A stretch of 64,000 bases of DNA from Triplophysa rosa (lineage: Eukaryota; Chordata; Actinopteri; Cypriniformes; Nemacheilidae): positions 4,359,859 through 4,423,858 of the forward strand of contig NC_079914.1 of NCBI RefSeq assembly GCF_024868665.1, read 5' to 3'. Under the pieces are notes generated by a model, which worked only from the letters and a program-made list of their open reading frames with translations, did no database searches and was not told the origin of the DNA. Positions 48,271 to 59,500 of the stretch are shown piece by piece; the first letter of the stretch is position 1; every line of letters starts with the position of its first letter. The translations under genes and the position numbers were made by a program.

Positions 48271-48362
48271 CTTACATTATAGAAATGGGATTTTCAGGCA
48301 CTAAAATCTAATTGGATGAGCCATGTCCTACATCAAACATCAGTCTGGTGAGATAATCATGC

Positions 48363-48470
48363 ATACTTTATTATTGTTGTTGTTGTTGTTATATTAATAT
48401 TTTTATAATAATAATAATACAATAATAACATAATAATAATAACAATAATAATGATAATAAAAACAAAAAA
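48363..48470. repeat. (TTG)n and (AAT)n microsatellite
   Basis: TTGTTGTTGTTGTTG at 48375-48390 is followed by ATA/AAT repeats to about 48470, next to the L2 fragment. Confidence 0.85.
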
Positions 48471-48485
48471 TAAAAACACACCATG

Positions 48486-49690
48486 TGTTTCAAGTTTATT
48501 CCTGTAATCCACCGCTGCCAGTGTTCTCACCCAAGACGCAAGGCACGACGCGCTCACTCTCACGCGCGTCCCATTCACACCTCCCCTTCTACACCTCTGT
48601 CTCTCTCTATGGGTCTCTGGAACTGCCAGTCAGCTGTGAACAAGGCTGACTTCATCCATGCGTTTGCCAGCCAGTCTGACATTCACATTCTAGGTCTTAC
48701 TGAGACATGGATTAGTGCTGAAGACTCAGCCACACCCACTGCTCTCTCCACAAACTACTCCTTCTCTCACTCTCCCCGCCAATCTGGAAGAGGAGAAGGC
48801 ACAGGTTTGCTTATCAACAATAATTGGAAATATTCCACACTTTCTTCCCTATGCAACAACTATTCATTTGAATACCATGCTTTTAATATCACTTCTCCCA
48901 CTCGGCTCAGCGTTTTTGTAGTTTATCGCCCCCCAGGTCCTCTTCACAACTTCATTGAAGAGTTAGATGTGCTGCTCTCATCATTCCCGGAGGATAGCGG
49001 CCCTCTTGTAGTCTTCGGGGACTGCAACATCCACCTAGAGAAACCCTATGCCTCTGACTTTCACACCCTCACCGCCTCGTCCGACCTCACGCGCCTCGCC
49101 ACAGCCGTACTCACAGATCAGGAAACCAGCATGATCTCATCTACACCCATAACTTCACCACAGATAATTTTCAAGTCACACCTATTCCATTTCTGACCAC
49201 TTCTTCATCACTTTCAACATGCTCCTCCCTACATGCACTACACCTACATCACCACCTGTTTATTTTAGACGGAACCTCCGCTCTCTCTCCACTAGCACCC
49301 TCTCTGCTAAAGTGACATCCTCTCTTCCCTCCAACTTTGCATCTCTAGATGTTGACACCGCCACCGACACCTTATGCTCAACACTTACATCCTGTCTAGA
49401 TAACCTTTGTCCTCTGTCCTCCAGACCAGCTCGCGCCACCCCCTCCTGCCCTTGGCTGTCTGACATCCTCCGTGAATAACGGATTACAGCCAGGGCTGCT
49501 GAAAGGAAATGGCGCAAGACCAAGAATCCTATAAGGGACTACCAGTCACTACTCTCCTCTTTCTCTGCTAGTGTTACCACAGCTAAAACTTTTTTTTAAA
49601 CTAAAATCTTTCTATACCACCAAGGTACTGGGCTTATTGCTCCCTGAACTCTCTCTAACTCGCTTTGGATAAAAGCGTCTACTAAATGTA
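48486..49690 (+). pseudogene. L2-type LINE: endonuclease joined to 3' tail, RT deleted
   Basis: 48603-49193 encodes an APE-type endonuclease start: GLWNCQSAVNK, LTETWIS (catalytic Glu), VVYRPPGP, FGDCNIHL (Asp-x-Asn). A frameshift near 49190 is followed by SDHFF, the terminal Asp-His motif, in another frame, then a region to 49479 and a TAA. After about 49600 the sequence jumps to a LINE 3' tail, CGCTTTGGATAAAAGCGTCT, ACTAAATGTAAA. The reverse transcriptase is absent. It is a dead copy. Confidence 0.85.
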
Positions 49691-49733
49691 AAAACGTAAA
49701 TGTAAATAAAAGAAAGATAAATAATATAATAAT

Positions 49734-49818
49734 AATAAATAACTATTGACAGGTATTATTAATAATAATAATATCTACAATAATAAACAAATCTGTTAAC
49801 AACAACAAGAACGTTTAG

Positions 49819-49866
<48 letters not shown>

Positions 49867-49966
49867 TATTATTAATATAAATGTTGTTGTTGTTAACAGA
49901 TATATTTTTTATTGTTAGATATTATTATTATTAGTATTATTACCACCTGTCAATAGTTATTTATTG
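49734..49966. repeat. AAT-rich palindrome around an (AAT)n core
   Basis: The left arm 49734-49815 (AATAAATAACTATTGACAGG ... ATCTGTTAACAACAACA) is mirrored as reverse complement in 49880-49966. About 16 uninterrupted TAA units sit in the loop (49820-49865). The arms differ by small indels only. Confidence 0.85.
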
Positions 49967-52734
49967 TTATTCTATTATTTCATTTATTTTTATTGTGTAA
50001 TAATTAGTATTTAATTTTGATGTGTAATTATTGCTGTATTTTACCATACAGCTGCTAGTTTTGTTAAACAATAAATCAAGGCAAGCCTTGTTACAATTGT
50101 TTAAATGTTACAAACAAAGAATAACAATATTTTTGTATAGCTGCAGCTGCATTTGTATCTTCTTAGTTAAACATCGTAGCCCAATTCGTAATGTTATAGG
50201 CTAAAGTTTGTAAATATTCGGGATGCGCGCGCATCTAGGTCGCAGAAAAACCCGGAAGAGATAGCCTTTATAACAACTAGAGAATTACACAGATACGGTA
50301 TACAAAATAGTTAAGACTTACAAATGGCATATTCAGCGACAGTATTCCATAGGAAATAATACCATCATTTTTGCCATTCCTATTCTGACATTCAACAACA
50401 CAGAAACACGTTTTTGAAGGAATTGCCTCCTCCGTTTCACTCATTGCTGCTTTGCTGGCAGTGACGTAACCGCGACGTCAACACCAGATTGGTCTATAAG
50501 CTTATAATAAGTATTTATAAATTGAACTGTCATGTATGATTTAGCCAAAAATGTCTGAGGTCATTTGACAAGACCCACACAAAGAATAGTGCATAAAGTA
50601 ACCTGCAGTTTTATGAAGCAAACAGAGATGGCAACAGAGAGGCAAAAGTTATGGATTTCACCTATAAATTGGATATCTCTGTTTTGTTCACATTTAATGG
50701 AATGAGCCATTGTAAAATGAAACAATTGTAAAATATTTAATATAGGCTACTCTGCAATGTAATCAGTTGTCAACTTGACAGCTTAAAGTGAAGCTAATTA
50801 ACTATAGTATCAAACTTGTGCAAATTGAATCAAATTATGATAACGTTATCCTAACAATGAAATATTGCCTGTGCAGAATTGCTGTCTGTGATGATTGGCA
50901 ATAAGATGGTGTTATTGAGCATTCGCAATGACAGGGTTTATGAAGGCAAAATGCAGATGAGGCATGATTTGCCTGTCAGTGTCTCTTGCGGATGCATCTC
51001 TCGATGATGAAGTTTCTCTCTGTAATTTGTTTAAGATTAATGAAGCGGCTTGCATGATAATGTGCCGCTGAAACAGAAGAATCCATGAGGATAAATTATA
51101 AGAAATGCACTTATATCTCATAAACGTTCTTCATTATCTCGCAGTAAAATTGGTATTGATGAAGGCTTGCTTGGGGGTTTGAAATACACAGAGGCTGTTG
51201 TGGACTAACATTTCACGGTCAACTTTCATGATCACAACTTGTACATTGTACACATTTTACGTAGTACTGTAAACACGTTCAAAAGTGAAAAAGTTAGTAG
51301 AAAATTCGTTTTACACCTTTAAAGAAGTGTCCGCCTCCCAATTTCTTGTCTGACAGTTCCACGGCAGCAAGACAAACAGGGACACCCAGGATATCACGTG
51401 CACAGATATCTGGATGTGTTTTTTCTAGAAGAAATGATTGTGTGTGGTGACTAATTCATTACTGTAATTGGCTACAGCACGGCCGCTCCATCTCTGTTGG
51501 TCTGGATGAGAAAAGAGCTCATGCATGCTAATGTGGGTGTTTGAGAAATCACAAGATCTACAGCAACTTTTCAAGCCAAAAATACACCAAGAGCTCAGCA
51601 GAGAAAAATCTGCAGTTTTGAGTATTATGACAAAAGTTCATCTATACTCGATGTCCTGCTGGTTTTGATATTTGTTCAATGACACTTGATTTGTTTATCA
51701 CCACACGTCATTTATTCTTACAACTTTCTTTTGTTGTCACCTTAGATTTTTTAAATAAAAATTGCAATATTTTCTTTTAATAAATTTGGGTTGAAGCTGA
51801 TCTTTAAAAACACGTGCAAGCTAAGTACTCTAATACTCCAAATCCTCATGCATTTTGACACTTATTAAAGATCCTGATGGGTTTGCCCGGAAAGATAATT
51901 GCTTCATTTTCGGTAGAAGTTTCACTTTAATGCAGAAACTAATTGTTTCTTCACAGTTAATCTGTCGTCCCAGAAAACGTAACCGTAAATCATGATCATA
52001 CAGAATTGGAATACCGGTCGGCAGTAGAGACTGGACGCGTCTGTAGATGAAGAGCGAGTCTCCCAATACTTCTGTTGCAATTAAAATCTCATTCAGGATG
52101 ATGTTCTGCCTCTCAGTGACTAATAGTGTCCTCTGGCCAACCTCTGAAATGGAGAAAATGCCATTTAAGACCTATTGTAAAGGACATCCTTTCCATTTTT
52201 ATTCAAATGACTTTTACAGTGACCGGTGCTGTATGAGCGGTAATTTATATCCGAGAAGGGAGAAAATGTGACGATGAAAAAGTGCAGTTTCTTTGTTATA
52301 TAAATGGTCAACAAGGAGAAAACATCCATTAATGACTAATTAGGAACCAAAAAACCCAGGTATATGGACCAAACCGCACAATCTGTAAGGAATTCTATAC
52401 TATTATACTTAATACTATTATTTCACGTGTCATATTGGTAATAAATTGTACAATCTTATTTGTGCATTTTATGCCAGCGATGGTTATATTAAGGGGGCTT
52501 CATTGCCGCCTTTTCTACTAAATGTATGTTTTTGTACGATTCACGTTGTTCATATACGAATTGGCCGATTTTTCAAATAGTTATACAAATCCCTGACCAA
52601 AATGATCATACAAAAGTTGTTACCAAAGTAAAGGCCCATTCACACTAAGGACAGTAACTATATCTTTACAGATGAAGTTAAAAATCACTTTCAGAGTGTT
52701 TTTCAAGATAATGAATGCTATTTAAAGCTAGACT
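49967..52734. other. No gene; possible conserved noncoding stretch
   Basis: 50215-50480 is CpG-containing with GACGTAACCGCGACGTC. 50850-51170 lacks repeats and is rich in TAATTA/TGATTGGC-like words. The short frames carry no family signature. Confidence 0.4.
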
Positions 52735-53640
52735 TACAAAGAAGGTACACTTTTGAAGGTACACAAGTTAATTTTAGTAAGTATCTTAAAGTATAGGCTA
52801 CTTTAAGTTTACTTGCGTATTTAGTACACTAATATCAGTTTACTAGTATACTAGCTACGTGCACTATTTTAATACAACTTTGGACTAAACTGGCCCACTT
52901 TTTAGTTTATGAAAGAATACTTAGATACTGCAAATACAAGTGACCTTATAGGTATACTGATAGTTTATTAGTTTAATTTGTGTAGCACTTTTCTTTTAGT
53001 TTATAAAAGTACACTTTGCAAAATATTCTTAGAAAACTGACAGTAGCTTTTATACAGCAAGTACCTGTATTAGCTGTCCCTTTAAGTATTGAAAATACTT
53101 AATTGATATATTAAGGAGATTTCAATAAAATTCTGTGTACTACAAAGATCACCTTCAGTTTAGTGTTTAATGTCATCTGCTTCCCAAAATGCTCACTTAT
53201 TAGTACTGTATATTAACTTGGACATAAGGATGTAAAACGGTTTAAAAACATTCAATGGGCTACTCAAGAGTAAACACAACTACAAGCCAAGTATACTGTA
53301 CTTAATACTTTTAATTTTCCATTGAAATATTGAGGACAAATATAGACGTTTCATCGGACGCACTCGTCTGGCCCGAAGTTAACTTCCGGTCTATGTTTGG
53401 TTGTAATAAAACAATTTCATATTTAATTTATCAATTAATATTTATATTTTATTGTAAATTTGGTTAAATCAAATTAACACTATTAATTATTTGCGGAGTT
53501 CTATTGAAAGTTAAGTTTTGGGCCACATATGTTGTTGCCACTGAAACAGTCTAGACCAAGTATAGTTATTATTAAGTGTACTTCGGTGTATTTAAATAAA
53601 TAAGTGTAATAAGTACATTTTTCAACCGTAAACACAATAT
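52735..53640. repeat. Diverged AAGTATACTT-type repeat region
   Basis: Words such as AGTATACT, AAGTACACTT, TTAGTATACTG and AAGTGTACTT recur across 52740-53060, 53285-53310 and 53560-53620, as in degraded copies of a fish element with AAGTATACTTAAAG repeats. Boundaries are not clear. Confidence 0.5.
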
Positions 53641-54241
53641 TTAATACATCCAAATATATGGAAAGGAATATATTTTGTTTTTTTTCTTCACAAAATCATG
53701 TTTATGCAATGTAGTAGGCTACGTATGTCCAATTCTCAAGTGGGTTAATAGCTGCCATTAGCCTAATGTTGTGAAACGGGGCATGCGTGAATTCCTATAT
53801 CCATTTTAACTAAACTTTAGGCAATGTTTTGTTTCTGTTTAACCTATTGAAATACTGCCATCTATTGGACACTTTATAGGAGTTGTCGTCAATTTGGCTG
53901 ATGTATTTTGTTCTTATAATGAAACTCATTACAAATAATGTCAGGTGGATTCATTAACGTGTTTTATAGCTAATCTGGTTCTTTAATAACCTGCTGCACT
54001 TATTTTGAAAACATAATCATTAATAAGAACCAAGTAAAAAAACAATTTGAATGGTTCCATAACCAATAACATTATTAACCATCAGCTGTTTACCATGTAA
54101 ACCATAAACAAATTTGTACAAAATATGTAGTGCGTTTTGGGTCGGATTCCCATCAGGTTCCCATTAGCCAGAAAACACCCCAGCAATAAAAGCCATCACA
54201 TTACCTGTAGAGGCCCACAGAGACCATTATAGTTTCCATGA
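53641..54241. other. No gene recognised
   Basis: 54040-54240 carries AACCATTA and GGTTCCCATTAG words like those inside the element at 43358-44456, so it is probably a fragment of the same old repeat. Confidence 0.4.
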
Positions 54242-54247
54242 AAACTA

Positions 54248-55488
54248 CAGGGTTCCTACGCGTTGTGGTTAAGTATGGATTTTTATTTGATTGTTTTCCA
54301 GGTCTGGATTAGTATGGAAAAAAGAAAATTGAGTATGGAGAAAATTATGAGTTTCCAGACTATTGCCCTATTCGGTTTTCTCAAATATAAAATGAAGAAT
54401 TTCTGATAACAAATGTATTTTTATGAAGTTTTGAGCATGTTTCGAGCGCTGCCAAAAGATCGGCACTAGACCGGTTCTGCTGTACCGTTTGCTGTTTGCG
54501 ATCCCAATTTGAGCGTGCTTGACACCCGTGAACATTTAAATAATGAACCTGACTAAATGGCCCATTGTAATATCCAATAATGCAAACTACAAAATGCTGA
54601 AACGAGACAAAAACATGACTAGTTCTTCCTAAACGGCTTTGACTCAGGTGCAATTATAGGTTGTGTTGAGCCCATTAAAACAATATTATTTGCAAATATT
54701 TCAATGAATTATTGTTCTTTAATTCTCTTTCTATATTATTTTAACTATTTTTAATAAAAACCAAGTGTCTGCAACTTTTGTAATTTGATGTCTGTCTTTA
54801 GCTACACAAGAAGTCAAAGGAAAATGGCTTACATTTGTCATTCCAAACCCAAATGCTCTTGAAAGATTGATTGTATTTCAATTTGGCAATATTTGTATAA
54901 AAATATCACATTGACCATGTGTTTCCGAGGTCCAAAAACAAGTTTGTCCCAAACAAAAAATATATATATTTTCTTGAGCTACATATGTGCATTTAGGAAC
55001 AATTGGAGTGCAAATTAGATAACAATAGCTAAAACCATGTCTGTCTTTTTATGTTTATCAGTGAGGTATTTCTAAAATCTTGCATATGGCCCGGATTGAA
55101 TGTCGTGAAATTTCAGAAGTCAATGGACTTGAATTCTCTTTTCATGTTCATTAATGAATTCTATTTCACCAATCCTTCTGTTGCTGTGGGTTGAAGGTTT
55201 ACAGTTATTTAATTTTGACAAATTATTAACATGGCACTAAATTCCGATAAAATGTTGTGCATTGAACATGTCTTTGTTTGGTGTTCATTCATTTGTATGA
55301 GGTATAGCTACAATAGTCCACTGATTATTTGGCAAAATATTATAATCATATACATGTGAACAGTTATATTTTTAAAACCACGACTTTTTGCAGATGTTAA
55401 ATATGGTCTGAAAAATCTTCAGGGAAGTCTGTGTGTTTGAGTCTGGAAAAGTGTGGAATTTCGAAATGGAAAATGTGTAGGAACCCTG
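54248..55488. mobile_element. 1241-bp nonautonomous DNA element
   Basis: The ends CAGGGTTCCTAC and GTAGGAACCCTG are exact inverted repeats with AAACTA on each side (54242-54247 and 55489-55494). Subterminal AGTATGGA and TCTGGA words recur near both ends. It has no coding capacity. The ends look hAT-like, but the duplication is 6 bp rather than 8. Confidence 0.8.
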
Positions 55489-55494
55489 AAACTA

Positions 55495-56109
55495 ATACAA
55501 TTCCCATTATAAACAATAAATCCATTAGGTTTTCTGTGATGGTTTCTGTGTTTTTTAGAAGGAAACTCACTTGGACACTTAATGACGTTCGTTCGCGTAT
55601 TTAAAGTTAGTTTCAACTTTGTGATATTAGCAGCAAATGACTAAGTCTGACATTGTGGGGACGAATCTTTTGGGGGCTCCATTTGCAGGCTAATGTTGCA
55701 GAGAGGATGATGTGCGCACATGCCAGAGGAGACAGATGGAGGCTCGACCATTGATTTCCAATGATTAGCATTAGGAAGCGGAGTCGCTCTTGATCACTGC
55801 CTGGCAACCATGAACATGTCCATTGAGTTTTAATTAACTCAAAATGAGATGCATTTCATTAACATTTAAAAATAGACGTCAGGAGGTTGGTTGAGTCTGA
55901 AAAGAGCGATTCAAAACTCCACGGCGAAGATTATCAACTGCTTTATATTTAGTGTGCTAGTGTGGGGAAGACAATTTCCCTAGACGGGAGTATTTATCTT
56001 ATGTCTTGGTTCCACATAATGACAACAACATTTATGATTAAAAACAATATTTTTATAGTTGCATTTAGAGAGGATAAATTAGAGACTAACGTTTACACAT
56101 GGAATATCT
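55495..56109. other. No gene recognised
   Basis: Single-copy-looking sequence downstream of nicn1 with no family signature on either strand. Confidence 0.45.
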
Positions 56110-56270
56110 TTTATTGAAGAAAAGATGCATAAGAACATATACGGTGTATATTCAGAATTCATATACCTCTTCAAATTTCAATAAAATAAAATATAATATA
56201 AAATACAATATACTATAAAATAATATAAAATAAAGTATAAAATAAAGTCATTAGTTTAAGGAATTTTATT
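56110..56270 (-). terminator. nicn1: nicn1 poly(A) signal candidates
   Basis: AATAAA occurs on the minus strand at 56265-56270 and again at 56110-56115, about 200 and 355 nt past the stop codon. Either could end the transcript. The stretch between is an AT-rich run of AATAA and ATAAA words, so the signals are plausible but not decisive. Confidence 0.5.
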
Positions 56271-56466
56271 ATGGAGCAAAGTCTCAAATGTTATGTTTTC
56301 AACAATGATGGTAAAAGAGATGCTAAAGTTTTACATTGCAGCTTTGAGAGAAATAACGTAGCATTAAACTCTACAGGGACCCATACTGAATGAATCTATC
56401 AGGGCAGACAGCATATCAAGACACAACATTAAATAAACTTTGATTTAACCTTCAAATAGTCCTTTC

Positions 56467-56508
56467 TTACATATACGACAGTAATTTGACATCATAAGAG
56501 CCATCGAC
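56467..56508 (-). CDS. nicn1: nicn1 coding exon 6 and stop
   Basis: Encodes the last 13 residues (VDGSYDVKLLSYM) and TAA at 56467-56469. The acceptor is tttcag at 56509-56514. The 42-nt exon is too short for ORF finding but matches the family's VDGCYDLNLLSY ending. Confidence 0.93.
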   Translation of the reverse strand, partial: VDGSYDVKLLSYM

Positions 56509-59500
56509 CTGAAATTGGAACAGAATAAAGAAAAATGTGTTGATTCTGTACTAAATGAAGACGTGATGCTAAAGGTTGATAACATTAATAATACTCACGT
56601 CAAAGCGTCCAATGGAAGCTGCGTTCTGGCTCGCCTGCATGATCTCGGTGAGCGCCCACATCTGCTGAATACTGGAGGAAACCGTTTCTGGGTCCGGAAG
56701 CCCCTGACACACAACCCAAATCATAAGACAATACTAGTTACAACTTTGTCCTGTTAGAGGAATCCGCTCTCATTCACCCACCCTCAGATCGTTCCAACCC
56801 TGAAGCATCTTTTTCTATGTGAAACACAAATTTGGACTGTGTGTGTATAAAAATAAAATAAAGCACAATTTACTCAACAAAAAAAAACGTATCGCATGGC
56901 TTTAAAAGAAATGAAATGCATACTATAAACCGTATGCGATGCTTAGGCTATAATATGCCCTCCTCAAGATAGATGATCTAAACCATTTTTGTTGTACATG
57001 TACATTTTGGAATAGTAATTTTTTTATTGATTATTCATTTATTTTTATTGAATTTATTTTGGGGATTAAATTCTTCAGATGATAATATGTGTAGGCTAGT
57101 TAAAATCGTTTGGGTTCTGTTGCAGATTCAGTTTTGAGCAGCAGATGGCAGTAGAGCTCTGCTATAGAGATATAAATGAACAGCCAACTTTTACAATCTA
57201 TGAGATTTACAGTGTTGTCTAATACAATGAAAAGAGATGCCACATCAGGAAATATGTCCATTATCATGGCATTTAAAGCTCTTTTATTCTTTGTGAGAAG
57301 AGTCCTATTGTTAAAGACTGAGATTTTAATCAGTACATCACCAGCAGCAGTGTGTCAACGTAACTAGAAGTTAACTTTAATGTAATCCTGACAAAGACTT
57401 GTACGTTTAATGCCTTCACAATGCTTTAGGGAATGAAGGCTTTGTGTACTTGGAATACTTAAAAATCTATCCTGCCAGTCAAAAGTTTGCACACACATGA
57501 CTTTAATCTCTTTTTAAAACCCATTTGAATTAAAGGACTATATATGCTTAGATGCGTTAAATGTGTTTTGCAACGTTTCTCTGTACCTACATGCATTACA
57601 GGACAAAGAAACATTTACATTTTATCATTAAAAAACTAGTTAGACCCGATATCATTTGTGAACTATTCCTTTAAACCTACATTTCTGTTCTATACTTCAC
57701 AGGTCACTTTGTATTTGTAGAAGCTTGAAAATCCATTCACACGGTCGCAATGCTTTATGCTGGATGTATTCTACTATATATACTATATACTGTAGATACA
57801 AAACTAATTATGAATTGTGATTAGTTCCTGTGCTTTTCAGGTGGTAAACTGTTTTAACAAACAACACGCTCATAAATAAAGCTATAGAGAAGAGCTAGAG
57901 ACACTTTGAAACCGTCCATCAAACAAGCATCTTACATTTTCTAATGCAAATGACAGATAAATGAGAACTGGGACATTACAACAATGCACAGTGATTGAAA
58001 AACGACAACCCACAGGATTCATACATTTCCGTAATTATCAATTCAGTTTGTTATTTAGGCCACAGCTTTAACCCATTTAATCACACATTTTTCCCAGACA
58101 TGGAGATATCCAAATGATGTGTCATTAGTAACCTTTTGAAATATCAATAATTAGAGTTTTATACATGAAACGCTTTATGGTCACTATTGTGATCAGAGCT
58201 GCATACATGCATTGAAACTAGAAAGACGCTTGTTTGTAAATGAAAGGTTTTTAGCAGTCTTTAAAAAGCAGCATGTTATAACAAGTTATTCAATATTCAT
58301 TGGATGATGTCGTATACATTATACAACACTATTTAAGATGCAGAATGCTTACCTTCAAATCGAGAGATGTCTCTACAGGCGTGAGAGTGGATAACCAGGC
58401 AGGAACATCCCATTCTGTGTCCTGAGGACACCAAAATAAGAAGTTACAAAGCTGTATAACAGATGTTAAGTAAGGAATCACTCAAGTGGTTGATAGAGAG
58501 ACGTAAACTATAGCGTTTTGGGGGCCTGAAAACGCAAACGTTTATTTTTTTATTATCTCCGTATATACTACAAAAACGCATGTTTGTAAAATTTTGTGTA
58601 ATTGATGACGTCATGCTCATTTCTGTGTTTCTTTACACAGTGACATCACCAACTACTGCCTAGCATGCATAATACATCACTTGTAGTTTGTGTAAATAGG
58701 AGTAATTTTTGCAACATTTATGTGTGTGCAAAACAAAAACTACATTTTTTGTTTATCGTATATGTTTTGTTGTGTAAATGTACCCTAAAACATTGTTTAA
58801 AATCAAACTGAAAACAAACAAAAAAAACATGACAAACACAAAACAAGAAAAAAATGGGATGAAAAAAATAAATAAACAAGTCAAACACAACAAAATTTAG
58901 ATAAACACAAAACATCAAAAATGGGGTGAAATAAATAAATAAATGCAAACAAAAACAATTAAAAAACAAGATGAAAACAAAAAAAATAAAAACAGGATGA
59001 AAATAAAACAAAAATAAATAAATGAACAAGTCAAGCACAAACAAAAATAATAATAATAAAAAAACGAGATAAACACAAAACAAACAAAAAGCAGGATGAA
59101 AATTAAAAAATTAATTAAACACAAATAAAAGCAATAAAAAAGTATAAAATAAAACAAAAAATAAAGAAATCAAACAAGAACAAAAAAAACGAGATGAAAA
59201 CACAAAACAATAGAAAAAGATACACAAATTAATATCTGACAAAAAATAAAAACAACCAAAAAAACCAAACTGTCATTGTCGTGCTCGAATTCACAAAAAA
59301 ATTTTTAATTACAGTATCATTTGCATAAGCCTGGTTTTAATATGTAAGGAGTAACTATATATATATATATATACACATATATATATACATATACATATAT
59401 ACATATATATACATATATATATACACTCACCTAAAGGATTATTAGGAACACCTGTTCAATTTCTCATTAATGCAATTATCTAATCAACCAATCACATGGC

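Noticed and set aside
47875..48282. 135-codon frame
   Set aside because: It lies inside the solo LTR and runs past its end; no family signature.
58718..59157. F/L/Y-rich minus-strand frames resembling membrane proteins
   Set aside because: They are translations of the A-rich minisatellite and carry no real signal.
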